Shown here: in pieces, positions 1 to 9,456 of the stretch | Position numbering within the stretch: position 1 is the first letter of the stretch | Layout of the letters: the number at the start of each line of letters is the position of its first letter | Origin: Parvibaculum sp963696585 | GTDB lineage: Bacteria > Pseudomonadota > Alphaproteobacteria > Parvibaculales > Parvibaculaceae | Direction of reading: 5' to 3' | Length of the DNA: 64,000 nucleotides | NCBI GenBank assembly: GCA_963696585.1 | Contig: CAVOKW010000034.1 | Span: 55,534-119,533, forward strand | Made by a program: the position numbers and the translations under genes | Notes under the pieces: generated by a model | Seen by the model: only the letters and a program-made list of their open reading frames with translations | Databases searched by the model: none | Told to the model about the DNA's origin: nothing

Positions 1-284
1 CCAATGGCGAAGACGCTTGCCAGCGCGTCATACCTGGCTTCTTCCTGTCCGAAGATGACGCTCTGAATCGTGGTTCCGCCACCACCGCCCCATTCCTTGG
101 GCCATGTGATGCAGGCATAACCGGCTTCGGCTTTTTTGGCCTGCCATGCCTTGGAGCGCTTGAGCACTTCGGCGAGGGGCATGGCGTCGGTTTTGGAGTC
201 TGATTTGGGCGTGGCATTGGCTGCGAGCCACTGGCGGACCTGCATGCGGTAGGCGGCTTCTTCGGGTGTGTCGTTGAAATCCAT
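1..284 (-). CDS. Acyl-CoA dehydrogenase, N-terminal part (cut by window edge)
   Basis: Reading down from an ATG at 284 gives an open frame to position 1 that begins MDFNDTPEEAAYRMQVRQWL and continues through ITWPKEWGGGGG to an FGQEEARYD-like segment. This is the usual N-terminal helical domain of acyl-CoA dehydrogenases, flavoenzymes that introduce a double bond alpha-beta to the thioester. About 94 residues are visible, and the FAD-binding and catalytic parts lie outside the window. It sits 37 bp downstream of a second, divergent acyl-CoA dehydrogenase on the same strand. Such adjacent pairs often form alpha2beta2 heteromers in steroid and aromatic side-chain degradation; that role is inference here. 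The substrate is not readable. Confidence 0.85.
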   Translation of the reverse strand, partial: MDFNDTPEEAAYRMQVRQWLAANATPKSDSKTDAMPLAEVLKRSKAWQAKKAEAGYACITWPKEWGGGGGTTIQSVIFGQEEARYDALASVFAI

Positions 285-320
285 TTTACTTGCTTTCTTC
301 TGAATTGCGAATGGCGGCGA

Positions 321-1436
321 TCAGGCGGCGTTGCGGGCTTCAAGGACAGAAACAAGTTTGTTCTTCCAGCTGAGCGCCGAGCCGATGGTCAAGGACAGAA
401 GTTTTGAGCGGCGATAATGGAACTGTGTGTCGGCTTCCCAGGTGAAGCCGATGCCGCCATGGACTTGAATGTTTTCCTGTCCGGCAAAGCAATAAGCATC
501 AATGCCGGCAATGCGCGCCGTGGCAGCGGCTTCAGGAAGATCCGCAGACTGGTCATTGAGCTGCATGGCCCCGAAATAGGCATTGGAGCGGGAAAGCTCG
601 AGCTTGACATACATATCGGCGAGCTTGTGCTTGACGGCCTGATAGGAACCGATGACGCGGCCGAAAGCATAGCGCTCCAATGCGTAATCACGCGCCATGT
701 TCATGGCCGCTTCGGTGCCGCCGACCTGTTCGAAGGCGAAGTAAACCGCCGCACCGTCAAGAATGCGGGAAAGCTGGGCTTCGCCATTGCCCTGCCCGTC
801 CATGAGTTCGGCAGGCGCGTCCTTGAAAGTGATGCGTGCATGGTCGCGCGTCGAGTCAACGGTGGTCAGCGTTTCGCGGGTGACGCCAGCCCCGCGCAGA
901 TCGACAATGGCGAGCGATATGCCCTTGCTGCCCGTCGAGACAACGACCACGGCAATATCGGCATAGCTGCCATCGGGGACGGGGAGCTTTTCGCCATTGA
1001 GCTTGCCACCCGTGAGGCTTGTCTTGATATTTCGCGCGGTGGGCTGATGTGTGCCCTCGGCCCAGGCGAGCGTGCCGATGATGTCGCCCGCGGCGAGCTT
1101 GGGCAGCCAGGCTGATTTTTGCGTATCCGTTCCGAAGAGATTGATCGCTTCGGAAGCGAGATAGACGGAGGAGGAGAAGGGGACGGCGGCGGCAACGCGA
1201 CCCAGTTCTTCTGCGATGACGCAAAGCTCCAAGGCGCCAAGACCGAGGCCACCATGCTCTTCGGGGATCGCGGTCCCTGTGAGGCCCATATCGACGAGAC
1301 CTTTCCAGACCTCTTTGGAATAAGGCTCGGCGCCATTGAGCACACGGCGCGTGACGGCATAGCCGCATTTGTCGGCCAGAAACTTGCGAACCTGCTCCTT
1401 GAGCATTTTCTGGTCGTCAGAGAAGTCGAAATTCAT
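321..1436 (-). CDS. Acyl-CoA dehydrogenase family protein (small-subunit-like)
   Basis: A protein of 371 residues starting MNFDFSDDQKMLKEQVRKFL. The ATG at 1436 is preceded by AGGGG with good spacing, whereas the frame stays open to 1469 without a better start. Visible family landmarks are the EEHGGLGLG loop of the N-terminal domain, the beta domain around AWAEGTHQP, the FGRVIGSYQAVKHKLADMYV helix of the C-terminal domain, and QVHGGIGFTWEADTQFHYRR near the end. The sequence is divergent from classical short-chain enzymes and resembles the partner subunits of two-gene acyl-CoA dehydrogenases. It is followed after 37 bp by the second gene of the pair. The substrate is unknown. Confidence 0.85.
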   Translation of the reverse strand: MNFDFSDDQKMLKEQVRKFLADKCGYAVTRRVLNGAEPYSKEVWKGLVDMGLTGTAIPEEHGGLGLGALELCVIAEELGRVAAAVPFSSSVYLASEAINLFGTDTQKSAWLPKLAAGDIIGTLAWAEGTHQPTARNIKTSLTGGKLNGEKLPVPDGSYADIAVVVVSTGSKGISLAIVDLRGAGVTRETLTTVDSTRDHARITFKDAPAELMDGQGNGEAQLSRILDGAAVYFAFEQVGGTEAAMNMARDYALERYAFGRVIGSYQAVKHKLADMYVKLELSRSNAYFGAMQLNDQSADLPEAAATARIAGIDAYCFAGQENIQVHGGIGFTWEADTQFHYRRSKLLSLTIGSALSWKNKLVSVLEARNAA

Positions 1437-1932
1437 GCTGTTTCCCCTCGTGCCCCGGCTGTCGCGCACCGTGCAGGAATACGGGTCGCAAGCGGGGGCT
1501 TGTTCTGCTTATGGATCCTGTCCCCGTCCCGGCAGAAGCAAGCCGGACAAAGACCGATTGGGGGTGATTGTTCCTCTAATTTCGCTGTCTTGCCAGAGGG
1601 GCGCGAAGGACGTAGCGGCAGCCTAGGTCCGACAGGCGGCAATTGCAGACTGTGGCGATGCAGCGTGACAGAGGGCGACAAAAAGGGCCCGTGGCCGAAT
1701 CCACGAACCCTGATTTTCTATCGGAGACGATGTGGCGCAGGATTTCGTCTGTGCCGCCACCGATACGCATGCCAGCCCCTTCGAACCACTGGTCCCGATA
1801 GCCCGCACCACCCCTTTTGACCCCCTGGAAAACCGTGAAAACCCAAGGAATTAACCTTTCCGATTAAGCCGCTGCTAACCCGGAATCGGCAGACTGGAAC
1901 CAGTTTCATGCGTCCCCTGGAGTCCTCACCCC
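1437..1932. other. 496-bp gap containing an acyl-CoA dehydrogenase remnant
   Basis: No intact gene is seen here. The only recognisable coding signal is the C-terminal acyl-CoA dehydrogenase tail on the minus strand listed separately (1576-1863). The rest should hold the promoter of the minus-strand dehydrogenase pair (1437-1575) and that of the plus-strand gene starting at 1933, but I could not pick convincing -35/-10 hexamers. Confidence 0.5.
1576..1863 (-). pseudogene. Decayed C-terminal fragment of an acyl-CoA dehydrogenase
   Basis: The minus-strand frame open from 1863 to 1576 contains YRDQWFEGAGMRIGGGTDEI followed by LRHIVSDRKSGF. This matches the canonical end of large-type acyl-CoA dehydrogenases (a GGGT/SDEI loop followed by a helix ending in xxERVLGL). 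Nothing before or after this stretch of about 32 residues looks like the family: upstream is a stop at 1864-1866, and downstream the frame runs on into unrelated sequence before stopping. It is therefore a relic of a third dehydrogenase gene, or of a partial duplication, next to an intact pair. It is not expected to encode a functional protein. Confidence 0.6.
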
Positions 1933-2472
1933 ATGGCCAAAGCCCTCTTTCACAAGAACCAACGCGTTTATGTGCGCCCCGTCGGCACCTGGGCGGTGAT
2001 TGAAAGGGTCGTGCCGCAATGGGTGAAGGATGTCGATGAGCCGCTGCGCGTGTTCTACGACGTCGGCCTGGGCCGCGAGTTCAACGCCACCGAATTGCAG
2101 ACCGAACAGGTCAGCGCCTTGTCGCATCTCGATCCCGAGATGGAGGAATGGCATGTCAAACGTGTGCCGAACAAGTGGCGTTCGGAAAATGAATCCTCGA
2201 ACCAGCCCTTTCCCGGCACACATCCTGTGGTGGTGACGGGTAGCCATGAAGGCGGCGGCTGGCGTGTGCCGGGTGTGGAATATGACATGACGCCGGAACG
2301 CGTCGAACTCCAGGCCAAGATCATTGCGGCGAGCCCGAAATTCATCGTGCTCTTGAAACGACTGGTTGATGTTGCCAAGGCAAATCCGGAAAACCTGCCC
2401 GATGATGTGATGGAAATCGCCGGTGAGGCTCAGGCGCTGCTCGCCAATGCCCTGGCGGCCGATTTCAACTAA
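1933..2472 (+). CDS. Conserved hypothetical protein, 179 aa
   Basis: A protein starting MAKALFHKNQRVYVRPVGTW. It has an N-terminal beta-rich, SH3-like portion (VYVRPVGTWAVIERVVPQW, then FYDVGLGREFNATELQ) and a helical C-terminus (residues about 125-175). It has no signal peptide or membrane segment and appears cytoplasmic. I recognise it only as an alphaproteobacterial protein of unknown function. It is monocistronic and followed by a hairpin terminator at 2546-2578, so it is probably transcribed separately from pepN. Confidence 0.75.
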   Translation: MAKALFHKNQRVYVRPVGTWAVIERVVPQWVKDVDEPLRVFYDVGLGREFNATELQTEQVSALSHLDPEMEEWHVKRVPNKWRSENESSNQPFPGTHPVVVTGSHEGGGWRVPGVEYDMTPERVELQAKIIAASPKFIVLLKRLVDVAKANPENLPDDVMEIAGEAQALLANALAADFN

Positions 2473-2545
2473 GCTGCCAATCGGTGCGGTCGAGGCCGCA
2501 ATTCCGCCACTTGACTTGTACATGCTGCGCGTCACCCCCATAAAG

Positions 2546-2578
2546 ACGGGAGGGCGGCTGCCCCCTTGTCCCGTTTTT
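2546..2578 (+). terminator. Rho-independent terminator after the 179-aa gene
   Basis: ACGGGA (2546-2551) pairs with TCCCGT (2569-2574), with further inner G/C pairing, and is followed directly by a run of five T. It separates the hypothetical gene from pepN. Confidence 0.6.
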
Positions 2579-2582
2579 CGAG

Positions 2583-5240
2583 ATGTGCCTGATGAGACCT
2601 GAAACACCGCGCCCCATCCTCCTTGCCGAATATCAGGCCCCCCATTTTCTGATTGATCAGGTGGCGCTCGATATCACCCTTGACCCCCTGGCAACGCATG
2701 TGCACTCACGGCTTGAGATGCGGCCCAATCCGGCCTGCAAGAGCAGGGGAGCGCTGGTTCTCAATGGCGAAAAACTGGTGCTGCATGAAGTTCGCATCAA
2801 TGGCGAAACACTCAGCGCAAATGCCTATAGCCTCAAGGATGAATATCTGACGATTGCCGATGTGCCTGAAAACCCCTTCACGCTTGAAACCGTGACAAGC
2901 TGCGCGCCTGTCGAGAATACGGCCCTGACCGGGCTTTACCTCGCCAGTGATATTTACTGCACGCAATGCGAGGCACAGGGGTTCCGCCGCATCACCTATT
3001 ATCTGGACCGCCCCGATGTGATGGCTGTGTTCCGCACACGCATTACGGGCGACAAAAGCGCGGTTCCGGTTTTGCTTTCCAATGGCAATCTCGTGGGCTC
3101 CGGCGATCTTGCCAATGGCCAGCATTTTGCCGAATGGCATGACCCCTTCCCCAAGCCGGCCTATCTCTTTGCGCTGGTGGCGGGCGATCTCGCCATGGTC
3201 GAGGACAAATTCACGACGATGAGCGGACGCGATGTCTGTCTGCGCATTTTTGTCGAGAAGGGCAATGAGGATCGTTGCGCCTATGCCATGGGTGCGCTGC
3301 AACGCTCGATGAAGTGGGACGAAGAAGTCTTCGGGCGCGAATATGATCTCGACATATTCATGATCGTTGCCGTCAGCGCCTTCAACATGGGCGCGATGGA
3401 GAACAAGGGACTGAATGTCTTCAACGACAAATATATTCTGGCGCGTCCCGACACGGCGACAGACGCCGATTATGGCGCGATCGAAGCCATCATCGCGCAT
3501 GAATATTTCCACAACTGGACCGGCAATCGCATCACCTGCCGTGACTGGTTTCAGCTTTGCCTGAAAGAGGGCCTGACGGTTTTCCGCGATCAGGCGTTTA
3601 CTGCCGACATGCGCTCACGGCCCGTGAAGCGCATCAGCGATGTCCGCTTGTTGCGCGCGCATCAGTTTCCCGAAGACAATGGCCCGCTGGCCCATCCGGT
3701 GCGACCGGACAGCTATATCGAAATCAATAATTTTTATACGGCGACCGTCTATGAAAAAGGCGCCGAGATCGTGCGCATGATCCATACGCTGGCGGGACCG
3801 GAGAAGTTCCGCAAGGGCATGGATCTCTATTTCGAGCGCCATGATGGCGAGGCTGCGACGGTTGAAGATTTTCTCTCGGCGCTGGCTGATGGCACAGGAC
3901 TCGATCTCACCCAGTTCAAGCGCTGGTATGAGCAAGCGGGCACGCCGGAGCTGATTGCTTCGGGTCACTATGATGCAACCGCCAAAACCTACACGCTCAG
4001 TCTCAGCCAGATCACGGCCCCCACACCGGGACAATCGGTGAAGGAGCCTTATCACATTCCGGTTGCCGTTGGTTTGATTGATGCGGCGGGCAAGGACATG
4101 CCCTTGCAGCTCCTGGGTGAAGCCACATCGCGCGACACAACGACCGTGCTCAATCTCACGCAGCGCGAACAGAAATTCACTTTCGTCAATGTTGCGAGCC
4201 GCCCCGTTCCCTCGCTGCTGCGGAACTTCACGGCACCCGTGAAGCTGACGACCAATCTCAATGAACGCGATTGGGTTTTCCTGATGAGCCATGACAGCGA
4301 TCCGTTCAATCGCTGGGAAGCGGCGCAACGCTATGCGACGAGCCTGCTGCAAAGCATGGTGGCGAGCCAGCAGGACGGCACTCCCTCGCGCAAGGGAACG
4401 GCGCTGGCTGAAATGCTGCATGGTCTGTTGAGCGATCCTGATGTCGATCCGGAATATGCCGCGCAAATGATCCTGCTGCCAAGCGAACAAACGATTGCGC
4501 AGATCATCGGCAATAATGTGGATGTGGATGCCATTCATGCGGCGCGTGATGCGCTGCGCCTGTCGCTGGCCGAGCAACTGAAAGACACGCTGCTTGCAAC
4601 CTATCAACGCTTCAGGATTGAAGGGCCTTATCGACCGGAAGCACGCGATGCAGGTTGGCGCGCCCTGCGCAATGGCTGTCTTGCCTATCTCGGCATTCTG
4701 CCGGGTTCGGATGGCGAGGCGCTCGTGGTCGAGCATTTTCACAGCGCCACCAACATGACCGATTCCATGGCGGCGCTCGGCATTCTCGCCAATATCGACA
4801 CACCGGCGCGGCTTGAGGCGCTGGAGCGCTTTTACGATCAGTGGCATGACGATCATCTGGTGATGGATAAATGGCTGATGCTCCAGGCCACATCGGCGCT
4901 GCCCGGCACGCTGGGCGAGGTCAAGCGGCTGACGGCGCATCCCGTGTTTACCATGCGAAATCCCAACAAGGTCCGCGCCCTCATCACGAGCTTTGCCAGC
5001 GCCAATCAATTGCGCTTTCATGCAGGCGATGGGGCGGGCTATCATTTCATCGCGGACAAGGTGCTGGAACTTGATCAGCTCAATCCGCAGGTTGCCGCCC
5101 GGTTGCTTGGTGCGTTCAAGAGCTGGCGGCAGTTTGAACCGAAACGGCAGGCGCTGATGGCTCACGAGCTGACACGCATTGTCGAGACGGAAGGCGTGTC
5201 ACGAGATGTTTTCGAGATTGCCTCCAAAACGCTCGCCTGA
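2583..5240 (+). CDS. pepN: Aminopeptidase N (M1 zinc metallopeptidase)
   Basis: A cytoplasmic M1-family aminopeptidase of 885 residues, the usual length for proteobacterial PepN. It removes N-terminal residues from peptides during protein turnover. Direct evidence is the GAMEN exopeptidase motif at residues 270-274 and the zinc site HEYFH (306-310) with the third ligand Glu329 in LKEGLT, exactly 18 residues after the HExxH. The long helical C-terminal domain is also present. The start could be 2583 (MCLM) or the ATG at 2592 (MRPETPRPILLAEYQ); there is no strong Shine-Dalgarno for either. The kinase gene downstream begins about 200 bp after the stop. Confidence 0.95.
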   Translation: MCLMRPETPRPILLAEYQAPHFLIDQVALDITLDPLATHVHSRLEMRPNPACKSRGALVLNGEKLVLHEVRINGETLSANAYSLKDEYLTIADVPENPFTLETVTSCAPVENTALTGLYLASDIYCTQCEAQGFRRITYYLDRPDVMAVFRTRITGDKSAVPVLLSNGNLVGSGDLANGQHFAEWHDPFPKPAYLFALVAGDLAMVEDKFTTMSGRDVCLRIFVEKGNEDRCAYAMGALQRSMKWDEEVFGREYDLDIFMIVAVSAFNMGAMENKGLNVFNDKYILARPDTATDADYGAIEAIIAHEYFHNWTGNRITCRDWFQLCLKEGLTVFRDQAFTADMRSRPVKRISDVRLLRAHQFPEDNGPLAHPVRPDSYIEINNFYTATVYEKGAEIVRMIHTLAGPEKFRKGMDLYFERHDGEAATVEDFLSALADGTGLDLTQFKRWYEQAGTPELIASGHYDATAKTYTLSLSQITAPTPGQSVKEPYHIPVAVGLIDAAGKDMPLQLLGEATSRDTTTVLNLTQREQKFTFVNVASRPVPSLLRNFTAPVKLTTNLNERDWVFLMSHDSDPFNRWEAAQRYATSLLQSMVASQQDGTPSRKGTALAEMLHGLLSDPDVDPEYAAQMILLPSEQTIAQIIGNNVDVDAIHAARDALRLSLAEQLKDTLLATYQRFRIEGPYRPEARDAGWRALRNGCLAYLGILPGSDGEALVVEHFHSATNMTDSMAALGILANIDTPARLEALERFYDQWHDDHLVMDKWLMLQATSALPGTLGEVKRLTAHPVFTMRNPNKVRALITSFASANQLRFHAGDGAGYHFIADKVLELDQLNPQVAARLLGAFKSWRQFEPKRQALMAHELTRIVETEGVSRDVFEIASKTLA

Positions 5241-5442
5241 CGTTCTGTGCATCTTGTGGTCGGCGGACCAGAGTGAGTCAGAAATGCATCGGTCGGGAAA
5301 AAGCGGGGATGGCCTACTGGACAAAGACCGGCCGCTCCCGAATCATCAGGCTGTGAAGGCCAATTCGGCCACCGACATCCCATTGCCTGTATCGACAGCG
5401 CCTTTGGCCACCGACATTCTTTATCGCAGGACGTTGCCCGAT

Positions 5443-7260
5443 ATGAGCGAGGCAAGTGGCGCAGATAGCAAAAACCATAGCTGGCGGGCCGAAAGGCGAA
5501 CGCTGCTTGACCATCTGTCCTTGCCCATGCCCTGGATTTCTCGCGGCATTGTCGGCCTCTCCGGGCTCGCGCTGGCAGCCCTGAATGCCGGCTTGTATGT
5601 GCAGGATGGCCCTTCACGTGCCCTGCTCTTCTCCTCCTTGCTGACAGGCGGCTATCTGGTGCTGGCTTACATGCTGGTGCGACTGCGCGAAAGCAAGCTC
5701 GATGCCGATGCGGCGCTGATTGAAAACCAGCAACGCTTCGACATGGCCTTTGCCGGTGCGCGTTGTGGCATTTGGGACTGGGACCTGACCGCCAATCGCG
5801 TTTATTGGTCGTCGGCCATGTTCGATATGCTGGGTATGCGCCAACCCTCGCGACGCCTCTCGCCCACTGAAGTGAAGGCACTGACGCATCCCGAGGATCA
5901 ATCCGCGATTGACGAGATCATGCAGGCGATGTCACGCACGACACGCAGCTATGATGTCTCGTTCCGCCTGCAGCATCAGGAAGGTAGCTGGGTCTGGGTT
6001 CACGCCAAGGGTCAGGTTTGGGGCGGCGGGCGCACCGGCAGCGAACGGCTGGTTGGCATTACCATTGACATCACCGAACAGAAACTCGCCGAAGCCCGCG
6101 TCAGCGAAGCCAATGAACGGTTGCGCGATGCGATTGAGAGCATTGGTGAGGCTTTCGTACTGTGGGACGACCAGAACCGATTGATCACGGCGAACAGCAA
6201 GTTTTCCGAACTCCTCGGACTTGAGGGCGAGCAACTGATGGCTGGCACCGCGCAGGCCGACGTGATGGCGCGGGCTGGCCTTGCCGATCGCTGGCCGCAG
6301 AGCCGGGCTGAGGCGGGTGTGAGCGAAATCAATCTGCCCAATGGTCGCTGGCTGCAAATCAGCGAACGACCGACCAAGGATATGGGGCATGTGAATGTCG
6401 GCACCGACATCACGGCAATCAAACGTCAGGAAGCGGCATTGACCGACAATAAGGTCGCGCTGGAAAAGACCGTGCGCGACCTCGAAGCCTCGCGCCGCAA
6501 ATTGCAGGATCAGGCGCGCCAGCTTGTCGATCTCGCCGAAAAATATGCGGCGGAAAAAACCCGCGCCGAAACCGCCAATCGCTCCAAGTCGGAGTTCCTG
6601 GCCAATATGAGCCATGAGCTGCGCACGCCGCTCAATGCCATTATCGGCTTTTCGGAAATGATGGAGTCAGGCATTTTCGGGCCGCTCGGTTCACCGAAGT
6701 ATCAGGAATACACAACCGACATCCGCTCCAGCGGGCAGCATCTGCTCGAACTCATCAATGACATTCTTGATATGTCGAAGATTGAAGCCGGGCGCATGAC
6801 GCTGGAAATGCAGAATATCGATCTCGCGCCGGTCGTGACGGAATCGCTGCGGCTCGTCTCGGGCCGTGCCGACATTGCCTCGGTGCGCATCCACAACTCG
6901 GTCACGAGCCTGCCCGGCATTGATGCCGACAAGCGCGCGATCAAGCAGGTGCTGCTCAACCTGCTCTCGAACGCCATCAAGTTTACGCCGGCCGGTGGCG
7001 ACATTTTCGTTGATGCCGAGAACCACAAGGACGGCTTGACCATCAGTGTGCGCGATACCGGCATTGGCATTCCGGCCAGCGCCCTGCCCAAGATTGGCCG
7101 CCCCTTCGAGCAGGTCGAAAGCCAGCATTCGAAAAAGCACAAGGGCACCGGCCTCGGCCTTGCCCTGTCGCGCTCGCTGGTTGAAATGCATGGCGGCACG
7201 CTGACCATTGCCAGCACTGAAGGTGTTGGCACGACGGTCAGCTTCACGCTGCCGCGCTGA
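5443..7260 (+). CDS. PAS sensor histidine kinase, PleC/PdhS type
   Basis: From the chosen ATG (5443) the product has 605 residues. Two membrane segments lie near the N-terminus (GIVGLSGLALAALNAGLYVQ, and the region around LLFSSLLTGGYLVLAYMLV). They are followed by a PAS domain with a PAC segment, a second PAS domain (AIESIGEAFVLWDDQNRLIT), a coiled linker, the HisKA box SHELRTPLNAIIGFSEMM with phospho-acceptor His391, and an HATPase domain ending KGTGLGLALSRSLVEMHGGT. The stretch after the His box (FGPLGSPKYQEYTTDIRSSG) is typical of the PleC/PdhS kinases that control DivK/PleD in alphaproteobacterial cell-cycle asymmetry. That role is inferred from family. The frame is open from 5179, inside pepN; an ATG at 5284 is an alternative start. 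Confidence 0.85.
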   Translation: MSEASGADSKNHSWRAERRTLLDHLSLPMPWISRGIVGLSGLALAALNAGLYVQDGPSRALLFSSLLTGGYLVLAYMLVRLRESKLDADAALIENQQRFDMAFAGARCGIWDWDLTANRVYWSSAMFDMLGMRQPSRRLSPTEVKALTHPEDQSAIDEIMQAMSRTTRSYDVSFRLQHQEGSWVWVHAKGQVWGGGRTGSERLVGITIDITEQKLAEARVSEANERLRDAIESIGEAFVLWDDQNRLITANSKFSELLGLEGEQLMAGTAQADVMARAGLADRWPQSRAEAGVSEINLPNGRWLQISERPTKDMGHVNVGTDITAIKRQEAALTDNKVALEKTVRDLEASRRKLQDQARQLVDLAEKYAAEKTRAETANRSKSEFLANMSHELRTPLNAIIGFSEMMESGIFGPLGSPKYQEYTTDIRSSGQHLLELINDILDMSKIEAGRMTLEMQNIDLAPVVTESLRLVSGRADIASVRIHNSVTSLPGIDADKRAIKQVLLNLLSNAIKFTPAGGDIFVDAENHKDGLTISVRDTGIGIPASALPKIGRPFEQVESQHSKKHKGTGLGLALSRSLVEMHGGTLTIASTEGVGTTVSFTLPR

Positions 7261-7283
7261 AACTGAAGGGGCAGCACCTGAAA

Positions 7284-7309
7284 ACAAAGGCGCCCATGGG
7301 CGCCTTTGT
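7284..7309. terminator. Perfect 26-bp palindrome, bidirectional terminator
   Basis: An exactly self-complementary sequence with core AAGGCGCCCATGGGCGCCTT lies in the short gap between the convergent kinase gene (ends 7260) and the minus-strand gene (ends 7333). It has flanking A and T runs, as expected for a shared terminator. Confidence 0.7.
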
Positions 7310-7332
7310 CGTTTCGGCCAATGCGTGAGCGT

Positions 7333-8121
7333 TTAGAACGCGCCTTTATCAATCACAAAGATGTCCGGATTTTTAGGGTCTTGCGCGTAAGTCAGGCGCA
7401 ATGTGTAAACCGGTTTGACTTCCGGCTTGGCGCCTTCGAGCGGCTTGCCATCTTCACCCTTGGGCGTGATCGTCGCCTTGGTTTCGTTATAGATCAGGTC
7501 AACGCTGTGACCCATGGAATCGACGCCATGGAAACTGAGCAGCGAGCCATTCTTCAATTTGCGGTCGGTGACGGTTTTCCCGGGATCAAAACCCAGACTT
7601 GAAAAATATCCCTTGAGGGCGAGATTGGTCTTGGCGATCGAAACAATCGTCGCATCCTTTGCAATCGGCGTGCCCCACAATACATAAACATGAAACAGGG
7701 CTTTGGACTTGTAACCGAGCGAATAAACAATCTGCGCCTCGCCTGAATCCGGGATCAGATCCTTCACGCGCACGATCAACGCCTTGGTGCGGGTGGTGGG
7801 ATTATTGACGGTTTTGATATCGTCGCCCGACTTGCCAAAATCCTTCTCTATGGCCTTGCGAACAGCGGCCTCATCTTCACCAAACTTCGCGGAGCGGAAA
7901 CCTTCCACGAGATTGTCCGATCGCACGGCTGACGCCGTGCCGGTGGTTGCTGCCGGCGTGTCGCCTGTGGTTGCGGCGACACCGGTGCCCTCGTTCATTT
8001 TCCAGATCAGAAAGCCAAGTCCGGCACATGCCACCAGACCAATCGCAATTCCCCGACGAAACATTTTTGTTTTCTCTTCCTTTGACAGGCCGGCAAACCA
8101 CTTGTTCAGTTTTGTCATCAT
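7333..8121 (-). CDS. Single-pass membrane protein of unknown function, 262 aa
   Basis: It begins MMTKLNKWFAGLSKEEKTKMFRRG, followed by a single membrane segment (about residues 27-41, IGLVACAGLGFLIWKM). After a Thr/Ala/Gly-rich linker comes a globular domain of about 190 residues that would lie in the periplasm (starting LVEGFRSAKFGEDEAAVRKA). The FRSAKFGxxxxxVRKAI pattern recalls periplasmic proteins that monitor small structural changes, but I do not recognise a named family. It converges with the PleC-like gene and shares its terminator. No function is assigned. Confidence 0.7.
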   Translation of the reverse strand: MMTKLNKWFAGLSKEEKTKMFRRGIAIGLVACAGLGFLIWKMNEGTGVAATTGDTPAATTGTASAVRSDNLVEGFRSAKFGEDEAAVRKAIEKDFGKSGDDIKTVNNPTTRTKALIVRVKDLIPDSGEAQIVYSLGYKSKALFHVYVLWGTPIAKDATIVSIAKTNLALKGYFSSLGFDPGKTVTDRKLKNGSLLSFHGVDSMGHSVDLIYNETKATITPKGEDGKPLEGAKPEVKPVYTLRLTYAQDPKNPDIFVIDKGAF

Positions 8122-8232
8122 GATTGCAGTAACTCGATAACGTTCATGGGGTCACCCGTCAGGGGCCCGACTCTGCTTGAATGGGCCTGAAAGTCAATCA
8201 GTCCCAATAAAAGGGACAATTGAGCCTGATCG

Positions 8233-9456
8233 CTAAGCCTCGGCGACGACAGGTTCTGGCCGGGGGGCTGCCGGATTGCCGACATCCCAATTTTCAATCG
8301 TGATCTGATTGTTCACCGAGCCGTCCATGAGTCCTGTCACCATGGGACAACGCACGCCCGGCAAGACAAAGACATCGAAAAGTTCACGCACTTCACCCGA
8401 CAGGCGGATCCAATGGATGATATTGCCATTTCGCGTGTCGATGATCTGCACGCCGCACCATGGCTCAGCATCCCGCTTGGCCATTTCGTCATCCAGCTCA
8501 AGCCCCGAGAAACTGCCGTCACGCGGCAAAGACAGGCCGACAAAAGCGAAGGGGCCGTGGAAGGCGAGACCGCGCAGGAAGCCAGGTACGAAAGTGATGG
8601 TTTCAGTCTTGCCGGTTTTTTCGTCAACCGTGCAAAGACGACCGCGACCTGAATCCAGCACCCAGAGCCTGCCATCATGCACGCGCGGCGAATGGGGCAT
8701 GGACAGCTTGTCGGTCACGAACTCATTCGAGCGCACGTCGATGATGGAACCACCCGTGGCGCGCCGGTCGCGCCAGCCGGTGACGATGTCACTCTTGCAA
8801 ACGGCCGTGACGTAGCGCGCTTCACCATCGGCCATGGCAAGGCCGTTGAGATGGCAACGATCTTCCGGCGCCAGTCGCGAAATGAACTTCGGCTTCCAGA
8901 TCGGCTTGAAGCTATGCGTCAGGCTGAAGGTCGCGAGGCAGGAATATTTGGTGTTGACGAAAATCACGCGGCCGGATTTTTCAACACCGAGCTCGTGAAT
9001 ATCGATATCGCCTGTGGTCTGCGCATTGCGCGGCACATAGTTGCGATCAAAGCCATCCATGGATTGACCCTGGTTCAGAATATTCTCCAAACGCCAGACC
9101 TGAAAATGTGTCGCCAGATAAAGGCGCTGCGGCGTTGCAACAACGCCCATGGCGCGTGTGAACTGGCGCTCATGAAAACTGATGCGCCCACGCGGCAAGC
9201 GGCCGACCATGTAGAGGCGTCCGGACTGATAAGATGTGAATCCAAAGCTCAGATTTTGCTGCGCCATCCATTCGGACAGGCCGCGCGAGGCGGCAATCTT
9301 GGTGCCTGCCGGCTTGGCGGGCTGACCCGGCGCAGCGGCTTGTGCCAACGCTGGTTGAGCCGCTGGTTTTTCAGCAGGTTTGGCCGCTGGCTTCGCCACT
9401 GCTTCAGCTGTTTTTTGCGCTGCAGCTTTGGCTTCCGTTTTCTTCTCAGTGGCCAC
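8233..9456 (-). CDS. TIGR03032 (DUF4915) family protein
   Basis: A protein of 407 residues. The first 50 or so are a low-complexity Ala/Lys/Pro tail (AEAVAKPAAKPAEKPAAQPA). The folded part starts near LSEWMAQQNLSFGFTSYQSG, with the characteristic GRLPRGRISFHERQFTRAMG and the later LDSGRGRLCTVDEKTG and PGFLRGLAFHGPFAFVGLSL segments. I recognise this as the TIGR03032 family of unknown function, probably a beta-propeller-like fold. There is no signal peptide. It is divergent from the lipoprotein/oxygenase/acetyltransferase operon at 9586, and the 129-bp gap presumably holds both promoters. The role is unknown. Confidence 0.75.
   Translation of the reverse strand: MATEKKTEAKAAAQKTAEAVAKPAAKPAEKPAAQPALAQAAAPGQPAKPAGTKIAASRGLSEWMAQQNLSFGFTSYQSGRLYMVGRLPRGRISFHERQFTRAMGVVATPQRLYLATHFQVWRLENILNQGQSMDGFDRNYVPRNAQTTGDIDIHELGVEKSGRVIFVNTKYSCLATFSLTHSFKPIWKPKFISRLAPEDRCHLNGLAMADGEARYVTAVCKSDIVTGWRDRRATGGSIIDVRSNEFVTDKLSMPHSPRVHDGRLWVLDSGRGRLCTVDEKTGKTETITFVPGFLRGLAFHGPFAFVGLSLPRDGSFSGLELDDEMAKRDAEPWCGVQIIDTRNGNIIHWIRLSGEVRELFDVFVLPGVRCPMVTGLMDGSVNNQITIENWDVGNPAAPRPEPVVAEA

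Noticed and set aside
3615..5165. 516-codon minus-strand frame inside pepN
   Set aside because: It lies fully antisense to a gene with all M1 aminopeptidase motifs, and the product has no domain and a composition typical of a shadow frame.
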